This document shows positions 44,439 to 52,801 of a stretch of DNA of 64,000 nt, one piece after another (position 1 is the stretch's first letter; the number at the start of each line of letters is the position of its first letter). The notes under the pieces are model-generated. The model searched no databases. It saw only the letters and a list, made by a program, of their open reading frames with translations, and was not told the DNA's origin. A program made the position numbers and the translations under genes. This DNA is from Acetivibrio clariflavus DSM 19732 (lineage in GTDB: Bacteria; Bacillota; Clostridia; Acetivibrionales; Acetivibrionaceae): positions 434,001 to 498,000 of the forward strand of contig NC_016627.1 of the NCBI RefSeq assembly GCF_000237085.1, read 5' to 3'.

Positions 44439-45806
44439 GTGAAATTTAAAGATAGTGAAGGATCAGTTACCATTGAGGCAACAATATCACTTACTGCATT
44501 TATATTTACAATAATAACGATTTTAACTACTGCCAATATATGTTTGGTACAGTCTAAAATAGCTACTGCACTTAATTTAACTGCAAAGGAGATTTCAGAG
44601 TACACATATTTTTATTCTATCACCGGTTTAAATGAAAGCAATGCCAATCTTTCAAGAAGTGCAGAAGGGACAAAAAATAATATAACTAAAACGGTTGAGA
44701 ATGTAAATGCAGTATTTAACTCAATATCAAATATTAGTAACGGAGTCCAAAATGTAGATATAACTGATCCTGGTTCCATATCCGGTACTTGGAGCGAAAT
44801 AGAGGGCAATATAGATACTATAACACAATCGGCTTCGGAAATTGAAGAGATGGTCAGTGATGTGTTAAGCGATCCAAAAAGTTTTCTTCTAGGAATGTCA
44901 AAGTTACTAGCCAGCGAAGGTTATGAGTTAGTAAAATCAAATCTTATAGCTGCACCGCTTTCAAAGGCATTGATTAAAAAACATTTAAAAAGTTTTAAAG
45001 GGGATGATGCTGAGAATTTTTTAAGAAGACTGCATGTTGTGCCGGCACCTAACGGTTCATATGTTGATGGACTTGATTTTAGAGATTCCAAATTGTTTCC
45101 ATATGGCTCCAATGAAATAAGAATTGTGGTAAAGTATAAGGTTCGTGTTATTCCGCTTTTACCCATTAAAAAAGAATTTTATTTCACCCAAACAGCTGTA
45201 ACCCACGGATGGTTCGGTGGAAATTTAACCTATAAGCCAGTGGAACAGGCAATGGAAGAGGCAGCAGAAGAAGCAGCAGAAGAGGCAGCAGAAGAAAAGG
45301 TGGAGAATCCGGAAAGTATATGGACTACAGCCCCCATCAACGAGCGAGCTTCTTTTATTAGACATATGGGAATAAGAGACTATAAAGATATGGGGTATTT
45401 GCAGACTAAAGGCTTGACAGATGTACCTTTATATAACCCCGAAACAAACAATTTTGTCATGATTTCCTCTATGAATCCACTTTATAGTACGGACAGTAAG
45501 CAAATAAAGGTTGAGGATCTTGATGAAGCTGTACTAAGAGAGAGTTTGAATAATCTGGTGGGAAAAATGTTGAGTACCACTTCAGGACTCAATCAGGTCA
45601 AAGTGGCTGGTCCTAACGGAGTAGAAACAAAGAATTGTGCCAATGCAACAAATACTATAGTTTTAGTGGTTCCGGAAGATCCAGGATTAAAGGAAAAAAT
45701 AGAGAGTGTTATCAGCAACATGAACACAAGAGGAGTGAATATTGAAGTAAATGCGTCATTTGGATTAGGTACTCGTGTAGAAACCAATGAAGATAAAAGC
45801 GAATAA
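44439..45806 (+). CDS. Second TadE-like pseudopilin with large extracytoplasmic domain
   Basis: The GTG at 44439 is the preferred start, since the only good ribosome site (TGGGGG, 44425-44430) overlaps the ATG at 44424; a GTG at 44433 is also possible. The ~455-residue product begins MKFKDSEGSVTIEATISLTAFIFTIITILTTA: a class III site with Gly8 and Glu at +5, then a membrane helix, as in TadE. A helical region rich in Asn/Ser follows, then a beta-rich middle. An AEEAAEEAAEE repeat lies near residue 275 and a C-terminal domain contains VVPEDPGLKEKIESVISNMNTRGV. The length is about twice classical TadE. Likely a minor pilus component or anchor. Confidence 0.75.
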   Translation: MKFKDSEGSVTIEATISLTAFIFTIITILTTANICLVQSKIATALNLTAKEISEYTYFYSITGLNESNANLSRSAEGTKNNITKTVENVNAVFNSISNISNGVQNVDITDPGSISGTWSEIEGNIDTITQSASEIEEMVSDVLSDPKSFLLGMSKLLASEGYELVKSNLIAAPLSKALIKKHLKSFKGDDAENFLRRLHVVPAPNGSYVDGLDFRDSKLFPYGSNEIRIVVKYKVRVIPLLPIKKEFYFTQTAVTHGWFGGNLTYKPVEQAMEEAAEEAAEEAAEEKVENPESIWTTAPINERASFIRHMGIRDYKDMGYLQTKGLTDVPLYNPETNNFVMISSMNPLYSTDSKQIKVEDLDEAVLRESLNNLVGKMLSTTSGLNQVKVAGPNGVETKNCANATNTIVLVVPEDPGLKEKIESVISNMNTRGVNIEVNASFGLGTRVETNEDKSE

Positions 45807-45829
45807 GTAAGAAAGAGAGAAGATAAGAT

Positions 45830-46501
45830 ATGATTTCAGCATTTAGCATTATATTAACTGTTTTGCTTATTGTTGCCGGGTATTTGTATTTGGTGAAATA
45901 TTATTTCAGCAATACTGAAATTAAAATTACAAAAGAGAGTATTCTGGCAATGGATACAACACGTATTACTTACATTATAGTGGCTATATTAACCGGATTG
46001 GGAATAAACTTGACTTTTATGTTTATTTACAGCGGTTCGACATTTCTTACTCGGTTGAAGATAATAAGTCTGATAATGATACTTCTTCCGGTTGCCGCTG
46101 TCGATTTAAGAGATCATATAATACCAAACCGGCTTCTTATTGGAGGACTGGCTTTAAGGCTTATTTTCTATATTGCTGAAATTACGACAGAGGGTTTTAG
46201 AATCATAGAAATTTTGAAATCGGACTTAATAGGTGCTTTAGTAATTTCCGGATTTTTTTTGATATGTATGTTTGTGACAAGAAACGGAATTGGAGCAGGA
46301 GATGTAAAATTGCTAGGTTTGATGGGATTGTATCAAGGACTATGGGGTGTCATGGTTTCAGTGTTTACATCTTTGATTGTGTCCTTTGTAATCTCCGTCG
46401 TTTTATTGATCGCACGAAAGAAGGGAAGAAAAGATTCAATAGCTTTTGGTCCTAGTATTTTTATAGGAACATTTTTAGGAATAATTCTTAATGGTGTCTA
46501 G
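45830..46501 (+). CDS. Prepilin peptidase, A24 family (TadV/CpaA-like)
   Basis: A 223-residue membrane protein with about six hydrophobic segments. The two catalytic aspartates of A24 aspartyl prepilin peptidases are present: Asp92 in AAVDLRDHIIPNRLL and Asp158 in NGIGAGDVKLLGLMG. There is no N-terminal methylase/zinc domain, as expected for TadV. It should cleave the leaders of the Flp-like pilin and the two TadE-like proteins at their Gly sites. GAGAGAAG precedes the ATG. Its last bases overlap the ribosome site of the next gene. Confidence 0.9.
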   Translation: MISAFSIILTVLLIVAGYLYLVKYYFSNTEIKITKESILAMDTTRITYIIVAILTGLGINLTFMFIYSGSTFLTRLKIISLIMILLPVAAVDLRDHIIPNRLLIGGLALRLIFYIAEITTEGFRIIEILKSDLIGALVISGFFLICMFVTRNGIGAGDVKLLGLMGLYQGLWGVMVSVFTSLIVSFVISVVLLIARKKGRKDSIAFGPSIFIGTFLGIILNGV

Positions 46502-46514
46502 AGGGGATGTAATC

Positions 46515-47825
46515 ATGAAGAAAAAGTATAAAAATCTTGTTCCAGTCGCTTTAGTTATTTTAATGGCACTGGCTTGGTATCAATTAAATAGCAACGCTAT
46601 GGCTAAGCAAAACGAATATGACAAATATATTGAAGAAGCGCAAAGGTATGAGAATCTGGGGATTTTAACTTATGCACAAAAAAATTACATGGATGCACTT
46701 AAGATCAAAGATACTATTGAAATAAGATTTAAAGTTGCAGATTGCATAAAGGGAAACGATGAAAGAGAATACCTGAAGTACTGTCAGAAAATACTTGAGA
46801 AATATCCTTACAATGTGGAAATTTATAATAGATTGGCTGAGTATTATCAACAAAAGAAAGACTTTAAGTCTTGCTTTGAAATTATAGATATTGCAAAAAA
46901 AAGAAAGCTGAGTTCAGAAACATTAACTGGTATTGAGAAAGCAATTGCTTTCGAATACTCTTTTGCATATAACACATATGATGATGTTACTGCTTTTATT
47001 GATGGTTATTGTGTTGTAAAAAGAAAGGATTACTATGGCTTTGTAGATACCAGCGGTAAATTGGTTATAGATTGTATATATAAAAAAGTTTCTTCTTTTT
47101 GCGATGGATTTGCCGCAGTAGTTGATCAGACAGATATGAGTTATTTTATTGATACTGAAGGAAATAAGGCAATTGCAACCCATAAAGACAGCGAATATAC
47201 AGAGTTTGGAATGATATCTGACGGTATGATGACAGCGATGTTGAATGGAAAGTATGTGTACTTGGATAAATCCTTCAATAAACTTTTTGGAGACTATGAT
47301 TTTGCTTCAGCAGTGAATAATGTGGCTGCAGTCAGAATTGGCGACAGTTGGGAGATTATAGACAAAAACGGACAAGCTTTAGGAGGAAAAAAATATCTGG
47401 ATGTAATCATTGATGAAAACGGCTATGCATGTAGGAAAAACAGGATATTTGCAAAAGATAATGAAGGTTACAGAATGTTAGACACTGAAGGCAATATGGT
47501 ATCAAATCAAGTTTTTGATGATGCAAGACCTTTCTCATTTGGGACACTGGCTGCTGTAAAGATTAATGATAAATGGGGATTTGTAGATCAAAGCGGAAAT
47601 ATGGTTATAGAACCTAAATTCGATGATGCACGATCATTTTCTTATGGACTAGCTGCTGTTAAGATCACAGGTAAATGGGGTTTTATAGATACAACCGGTG
47701 AAATAATGATTGAACCTGAGTTCTACGATGCAAGAGATTTTACTAAAGAAGGGACCTGCTTTGTAAAAGAGGGCGAAAAATGGCAATTACTTAAGTTATA
47801 TAGAAATTTGTCAAGTGAAGGGTGA
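46515..47825 (+). CDS. Membrane-anchored TPR-like / WG-repeat protein
   Basis: The start at 46515 has GAGGGG at 46501-46506; the frame runs back to 46491 without need. The 436-residue protein has an N-terminal signal/anchor helix (LVPVALVILMALAWY) and a helical, TPR-like region (about 30-150: AQRYENLGILTYAQKNYMDALKI). Five or so WG repeats follow, each reading like YGFVDTSGKLVIDCIY or WGFVDQSGNMVIEPKFDDARSFSYGLAAVK. WG repeats form beta structures that bind protein or wall ligands in other proteins, but no general function is established. It lies within the pilus cluster between the peptidase and the FHA gene, so a link to pilus control or adhesion is inferred. Confidence 0.82.
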   Translation: MKKKYKNLVPVALVILMALAWYQLNSNAMAKQNEYDKYIEEAQRYENLGILTYAQKNYMDALKIKDTIEIRFKVADCIKGNDEREYLKYCQKILEKYPYNVEIYNRLAEYYQQKKDFKSCFEIIDIAKKRKLSSETLTGIEKAIAFEYSFAYNTYDDVTAFIDGYCVVKRKDYYGFVDTSGKLVIDCIYKKVSSFCDGFAAVVDQTDMSYFIDTEGNKAIATHKDSEYTEFGMISDGMMTAMLNGKYVYLDKSFNKLFGDYDFASAVNNVAAVRIGDSWEIIDKNGQALGGKKYLDVIIDENGYACRKNRIFAKDNEGYRMLDTEGNMVSNQVFDDARPFSFGTLAAVKINDKWGFVDQSGNMVIEPKFDDARSFSYGLAAVKITGKWGFIDTTGEIMIEPEFYDARDFTKEGTCFVKEGEKWQLLKLYRNLSSEG

Positions 47826-47830
47826 TAAGT

Positions 47831-49264
47831 ATGAAGAACTTTACTTTTGAGACTCAAGGAGCAAATACGTATTTGGTATATGAAATTAGTGACAATGAGA
47901 ATATAGACACATTAAGCCTCGGAATGATAACACATAATAAAATTTCCGGCATTTTACCAGTAGTGTACACTCAAATGGACAACAATAAGTATCTTAAATA
48001 TAATATTTCCTCCAAAATTCCTGTAAAACAATTTTTTAGCTCTGTGGTCAGTAAGAAAAGATTACTTGGTGTTTTGTACAGCATTGCAAATGGCATACTG
48101 GCAGCAGAAGAATATATGATAGAACCTTCGTCTTTGATTTTTGATTTGGAGTATATTTATGCCGATGTATCTACTTGTGAGGCATATATGATTTGTTTAC
48201 CTATTCTTGATAAAGATGTAGATTTTGTAGATCTTGGTTCATTTTTTAAAAATATTGTTTTTAGCATTCAGTTTGATCAGACTGAGAACTGTGACTATGT
48301 TGCAAAATTGATAAGTTATTTGAACAGTAATTCCGTGTTTTCGCTTGTTGATTTTAAACAGATACTGTTCGATTTAATGAATAATAATATACCGCGAAAA
48401 AATGTTATGCCAATGCAACCTGCGGAAAATGAACCGAAGCAGATTGTAAGAGCTCAGAACTCAGGTATAAATTCTTATGCCCAAGATTTGAGGAAACCTG
48501 AACCGGTTGTTACTCAAAATAACAATTTTACTGTACCAAAGACTTCACCACCGAAGGTAAATATACCGGAGAATAAGCCCAATAAAGTAAACAAACCAGT
48601 AAATGTGGGATTTGAAATTCCAGGTATGAATAATGGAATGACTGCATTTCAAAAAAAAGAGAATGAAAAAGGAAAAGTTAAGGCTGAAAAACCAAAAAAA
48701 GAAGGGAAGGGGCTGTTTTCTTTTTTTACAAAGAAAAGCAAGAATTCTGATGATGCCAAAATAGCAGAAAATAATTTTAGTATACCGTCACAGGAACAAG
48801 GATATGTGCAGCAGCCTTTTCCTGTTCAGAGCCAGCCGAATGTTCAAAAAGTCGTATCGGCTCCACCTGTATCACAACAGGAGTCTAAACTTAATTTTGG
48901 TGAAACAACGGTATTATCCGGATTAAAATTAGACGAAACGGTTGTGTTAGGAGGAGAATCGTTAACTGTTAAACCTTATATTTTAAGAATAAAAAATAAT
49001 GAGAAGATTTATATAGATAAACCTGTATTTAGGATAGGGAAGGAAAGAAGCTTTGTGGATTATTATATATCTGATAATCCGGCGGTCAGCAGAAGCCATG
49101 CAAATATTATTATTCGCGATAATAACTACTTTGTAGTTGATACAAATTCCAAAAACCATACTTATGTAGACGGTGTAATGATACAAAGCAATATTGAAAT
49201 AAAGATAGAGCATGGTACAAAACTTAGATTTGCCAATGAGGAGTTCGAATTCAGACTTTATTAG
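47831..49264 (+). CDS. FHA-domain protein with N-terminal DUF6382-like domain
   Basis: A 477-residue cytoplasmic protein; the ATG at 47831 follows GAAGGGTGAT, and a GTG at 47822 overlaps that site. The N-terminal ~190 residues resemble DUF6382, a domain found with FHA in clostridia. The middle is a Pro/Asn/Gln-rich linker with a Lys-rich patch. The C-terminal ~90 residues are a forkhead-associated domain with the phosphothreonine-binding signature (FRIGKER... NPAVSRSHANIII... DTNSKNHTYVDG). FHA domains read phosphothreonine. With the phosphatase and kinase just downstream this is the likely effector that couples phosphorylation to the pilus. Thr-rich LNFGETTVLSGLKLDETVVL before the FHA domain may be a kinase target. 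Confidence 0.88.
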   Translation: MKNFTFETQGANTYLVYEISDNENIDTLSLGMITHNKISGILPVVYTQMDNNKYLKYNISSKIPVKQFFSSVVSKKRLLGVLYSIANGILAAEEYMIEPSSLIFDLEYIYADVSTCEAYMICLPILDKDVDFVDLGSFFKNIVFSIQFDQTENCDYVAKLISYLNSNSVFSLVDFKQILFDLMNNNIPRKNVMPMQPAENEPKQIVRAQNSGINSYAQDLRKPEPVVTQNNNFTVPKTSPPKVNIPENKPNKVNKPVNVGFEIPGMNNGMTAFQKKENEKGKVKAEKPKKEGKGLFSFFTKKSKNSDDAKIAENNFSIPSQEQGYVQQPFPVQSQPNVQKVVSAPPVSQQESKLNFGETTVLSGLKLDETVVLGGESLTVKPYILRIKNNEKIYIDKPVFRIGKERSFVDYYISDNPAVSRSHANIIIRDNNYFVVDTNSKNHTYVDGVMIQSNIEIKIEHGTKLRFANEEFEFRLY

Positions 49265-49293
49265 TTTATTTTTATTGAAGGGGATGAAATGTT

Positions 49294-50061
49294 TTGGAGT
49301 TTATGGTTGCTGCCAGTACTGATGTAGGTATAAAGAAAAGTGTAAACGAGGACAGTCTGGCGGTTAAAGTATATAATACACCTCGAGGAAAATTGTTATT
49401 TGCAGTTCTTTGCGACGGAATGGGCGGTTTGGCAAAGGGAGAAGTGGCAAGTGCGACAGTTGTTACTGCCTTTGTAGATTGGTTTACGTCCAATTTGCCG
49501 ATACTCTCAGCCAATACAATAGAAGACAGTTTTATAAGAAGAGAATGGGAAAGGCTAGTGATAACTGTTGACGAAAAAATTAAGAGATATGGTATAGAAC
49601 ATAATATAACTCTTGGAACGACATTAACGTCTATGCTTATGACAGAAGAGAGGTATTATATCTGTAATGTTGGCGATACAAGAGCATATGAGATAACGGA
49701 TAAGCTTAAACAGATTACCGAAGATCACACTATTGTAGCCAGAGAGGTAAAACTCGGTAAATTGACTCCTGACGAAGCAAACAATGATGCCAGAAAAAAT
49801 ATTTTGCTCCAATGCATTGGTGCTTCGGAAAATATATATCCTGAAATGTTTTTTGGGGAGACAAAAAGGAATGCGGTATATATTCTGTGCTCGGACGGAT
49901 TTAGACATGAGATAACCCCTAAGGAAATATTTAACGGACTAGAGCCTGATGTAATGCGGGAAGCAGAACAAATGAAGAGAAATATAGAGTATCTTATAAA
50001 TGTTAATAAACAAAGATTAGAACAAGATAACATCTCAGTTATTGCAATAAGAACGTTTTAG
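49294..50061 (+). CDS. PP2C-family Ser/Thr phosphatase
   Basis: A 255-residue protein starting at TTG 49294 with GAAGGGGATG upstream; an ATG three codons later is an alternative. All PP2C metal-site motifs are visible: SVNEDS, FAVLCDGMGG, GTTLTSML, CNVGDTRAYEI, ITEDHT, LCSDGF and the terminal DNISVIAI. It matches the short PrpC/Stp form that reverses Hanks-type kinase phosphorylation using two Mn/Mg ions. It lies 14 bases before the kinase gene, the usual pairing, and after the FHA gene, so the three form one signalling module. Confidence 0.93.
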   Translation: MEFMVAASTDVGIKKSVNEDSLAVKVYNTPRGKLLFAVLCDGMGGLAKGEVASATVVTAFVDWFTSNLPILSANTIEDSFIRREWERLVITVDEKIKRYGIEHNITLGTTLTSMLMTEERYYICNVGDTRAYEITDKLKQITEDHTIVAREVKLGKLTPDEANNDARKNILLQCIGASENIYPEMFFGETKRNAVYILCSDGFRHEITPKEIFNGLEPDVMREAEQMKRNIEYLINVNKQRLEQDNISVIAIRTF

Positions 50062-50075
50062 GGGAGAGGTAAAAA

Positions 50076-51758
50076 ATGTTGCAAATAGGGTCTCTTGTTG
50101 ACGGTAAGTATAAAATATTGAGTAAAATCGGACAAGGCGGTATGAGCGTTGTCTATATGGCAATCAATGAAAAAGCAAATAAGACCTGGGCTGTAAAAGA
50201 AGTTAGAAAAGACGGGATAAAAGATTTTGAAATTGTAAAACAAGGACTTGTTGTTGAAATAGACTTGCTTAAAAAGTTGAGCCATCCCAACTTACCCAGT
50301 ATTGTAGACGTTATTGAAGATGATGAAACCTTTATCATTGTAATGGATTATATAGAAGGTAAACCGCTGAGCAAGATTCTTGAGGAATATGGCAGTCAGC
50401 CACAGGAATATGTAATAGAGTGGGCCAAACAGCTTTGCGATGTGTTAGGATATTTGCATACACGTACTCCGCCCATTATTTATAGAGATTTAAAGCCGTC
50501 CAATATTATGTTAAAGCCTGACGGAAATATTATGCTTATTGATTTTGGAACGGCAAGAGAATTCAAAGAAAAAAATGTTGCAGATACTACATGTCTTGGT
50601 ACAATTGGATATGCTGCACCGGAACAGTTTGGAGGACATGGACAGACAGATGCAAGAACAGATATTTATTGCCTTGGTGCAACCCTGTATCATCTTGTAA
50701 CAGGAGTAAGCCCCTGTGAGCCTCCATATGAGATAAGGCCCATAAGGGAAATAGATCCTTCACTATCAACAGGCTTGGAAACCATAATAAAAAAATGTAC
50801 TCAGAGAAATCCGGCAGACAGATATCAGTCTTGTGCAGAAGTGATGTATGCACTTGAACACTATGAAGAAATGGATGACAATTATATAAGAAAGCAGAGA
50901 AAGAAGCTGCTGGCTTTCAGTGTTGCAGCATTTTTGACAATCTTTTTTGCATGTAGTGGGTTTATTTCATACGCTTTAGCAATACAGACAGAAAGAGGAA
51001 GTTATCTGAATACAATTTCAGAGGCAAACAAATCATCCATGGTGGAAAAAAAGATAGAGCTTTTTGAAAAAGCAATATCCATTAGCCCTGATAAATCGGA
51101 TGCTTACCTTGGGTTAATATATTGTTTTAAGAGTACTAATGATACATTTGATTTGGATGAGGAAAGTATTCTCAAAAAGCACTTGATTAATAATAAAACG
51201 ACATTGGAAAAAAATCAGGATGTATTTGCAGAAATATGTTTTGAAGTAGGTAAACTTTACTGGTATTATTATGATTATGGAAATACATCCGATAATAAGA
51301 TAACCAGAATGATTACAGCATCTAATTGGTTCAATGACTCATTAATTTATGGAGGAGAAAATTTTAGACATAAAGAAATGGCGACAATTTACAGAGATAT
51401 AGGAAATTTCTACAGAGATATAGCAATCAGCACTATTGAAGCCAGTGACAGAGGAATGTACATACAATTTTGGAATAACTTAAAGGAGCTTCTGTCCATT
51501 ATTGAGGAAAATGAAAATGAACAAGAGATTGTAAAACTCGAACTTTATGAACTAATTAGAGGTGCTGTTATGCAATATGCAACAAAATTTAAACTGGATG
51601 GGGTCACACAAGAAGATATGACAGGTATTATGGATAGAGTATCCAAAGGGCTGAGAAATATTGATGTAACCACAGATAAAACTTCTGAAATGAAGCAAAA
51701 AACCGAAGAGCTTTTAGAGGCTACGTATGAAGCTATCAGTCTTGCTTTTAACAATTGA
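50076..51758 (+). CDS. Hanks-type transmembrane Ser/Thr protein kinase
   Basis: A 560-residue kinase. The catalytic domain (about 10-265) is complete: glycine loop IGQGGMSVVY, Lys41 in WAVKEV, catalytic Asp138 in YRDLKPSN (Tyr in place of the usual His), DFG Asp156, then APEQFGG. A single membrane helix lies at about 279-301. The extracytoplasmic part (about 305-560) is helical with TPR-like repeats (EKKIELFEKAISISPDKSDAYLGLIYCF) rather than PASTA, so it probably senses a protein partner instead of peptidoglycan fragments. GGGGAGAGG precedes the ATG. Its partners are the adjacent phosphatase and FHA protein. Confidence 0.93.
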   Translation: MLQIGSLVDGKYKILSKIGQGGMSVVYMAINEKANKTWAVKEVRKDGIKDFEIVKQGLVVEIDLLKKLSHPNLPSIVDVIEDDETFIIVMDYIEGKPLSKILEEYGSQPQEYVIEWAKQLCDVLGYLHTRTPPIIYRDLKPSNIMLKPDGNIMLIDFGTAREFKEKNVADTTCLGTIGYAAPEQFGGHGQTDARTDIYCLGATLYHLVTGVSPCEPPYEIRPIREIDPSLSTGLETIIKKCTQRNPADRYQSCAEVMYALEHYEEMDDNYIRKQRKKLLAFSVAAFLTIFFACSGFISYALAIQTERGSYLNTISEANKSSMVEKKIELFEKAISISPDKSDAYLGLIYCFKSTNDTFDLDEESILKKHLINNKTTLEKNQDVFAEICFEVGKLYWYYYDYGNTSDNKITRMITASNWFNDSLIYGGENFRHKEMATIYRDIGNFYRDIAISTIEASDRGMYIQFWNNLKELLSIIEENENEQEIVKLELYELIRGAVMQYATKFKLDGVTQEDMTGIMDRVSKGLRNIDVTTDKTSEMKQKTEELLEATYEAISLAFNN

Positions 51759-51780
51759 TTATAGGGGGAAAAGTATTTGA

Positions 51781-52290
51781 ATGAGTATTCAGTTTTATAG
51801 GAATGTTTCAATTATATGCTTTGTTTTGTCCGGTTTGCTGTTTATTTTATCTGTGATTCTTTTTATTAAGTTAAATATTTCAAAAGTGATTGGAGACCTC
51901 ACAGGAAATTCGGCTCGAAGGGCAATAAAGAGCATTAATGAACAGAGCGCACGGGCCATTAGTAAGAGAAATATGCCAAAACCAGTATATTTTGAAAATA
52001 GGGGAGTTCAAGCTAAAAATTATTCATCTCAGAGTCCGATAGCCCCAATTAATAAAACAGGTATTGACAAAAATGTGGAAAACGTTATTGTTCAACCTAT
52101 GAGCGACCAAAATGAAACAACTCTTTTAGTTGATGATAACAGTAATAATATTAGTTATGATGTAAATTTATCGGATATTACCGAGTCCCTGGAAGGTTTG
52201 GGAAATCTATATGCGAACAATCAAGCAGTTAACGAGTATGAATTGGAATTAGACATAACATATTTACATACAAATGATATTATTTTATAA
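51781..52290 (+). CDS. Single-pass membrane protein of unknown function
   Basis: A 169-residue protein with one membrane helix (about residues 8-31), then a charged, low-complexity cytoplasmic-type tail (ARRAIKSINEQSARAI). The acidic C-terminus contains NETTLLVDDNSNNISYDVNLSDITESLEGLGN. The NETTLL motif has a threonine next to acidic and hydrophobic residues, like targets of Hanks kinases that are read by FHA domains. No family recognised. It is placed right after the kinase (22 bases), so it may be a substrate; that is inference. Confidence 0.65.
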   Translation: MSIQFYRNVSIICFVLSGLLFILSVILFIKLNISKVIGDLTGNSARRAIKSINEQSARAISKRNMPKPVYFENRGVQAKNYSSQSPIAPINKTGIDKNVENVIVQPMSDQNETTLLVDDNSNNISYDVNLSDITESLEGLGNLYANNQAVNEYELELDITYLHTNDIIL

Positions 52291-52307
52291 AGGAGAGAGG
52301 TTTATAG

Positions 52308-52766
52308 GTGATGAATAACTCAGGCATGAAGAAATTGTTTTTTATATCGGTGATTTCTATTTTATTTGTTTCGCTGTCTATAGTTTTTATGCCTTTTGCA
52401 AGCGAACAGAAATTCAATAATTTTATGCTTCCTGTATATATTGTGGGAGGAGCATTCTGGGGATTTATACTTATAGGGTATGGATCGTTGTTAATCCTTA
52501 ACCATTTAAGAAAAAAGAAATTAAAAGCTTTAGATACTAAAACTGACATAAAGCATCGTCCCGGGATTTTCTGTGTATGGACGAACTTGCCTGCAAAGAT
52601 TTTTGACACACTTACGGTGATTAGTTTGGTCGGAATTATTATTGCTTTGATAAAATTTCCCACCGAAACGCAAATGATATTTGTTTTGATTGCCATATTT
52701 TTCTTTTCTGTTAATATGCATGGTTTATTTAATGGGAAAAATTATATATTTTTAAAAGGCGAATAA
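52308..52766 (+). CDS. Small multi-pass membrane protein of unknown function
   Basis: A 152-residue protein with four hydrophobic segments (about 10-30, 43-65, 100-118 and 122-140) and a short basic loop (HLRKKKLKALDTKTDIKHR). The GTG at 52308 and the ATG at 52311 are both possible; AGGAGAGAGG lies upstream. I do not recognise a family. It follows the preceding gene by 17 bases and precedes the giant surface protein by about 35, so it belongs to the cluster. Confidence 0.6.
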   Translation: MMNNSGMKKLFFISVISILFVSLSIVFMPFASEQKFNNFMLPVYIVGGAFWGFILIGYGSLLILNHLRKKKLKALDTKTDIKHRPGIFCVWTNLPAKIFDTLTVISLVGIIIALIKFPTETQMIFVLIAIFFFSVNMHGLFNGKNYIFLKGE

Positions 52767-52801
52767 ATACATAAAAAAGAGAACAAAAGGGGAGAGAGAA
52801 A

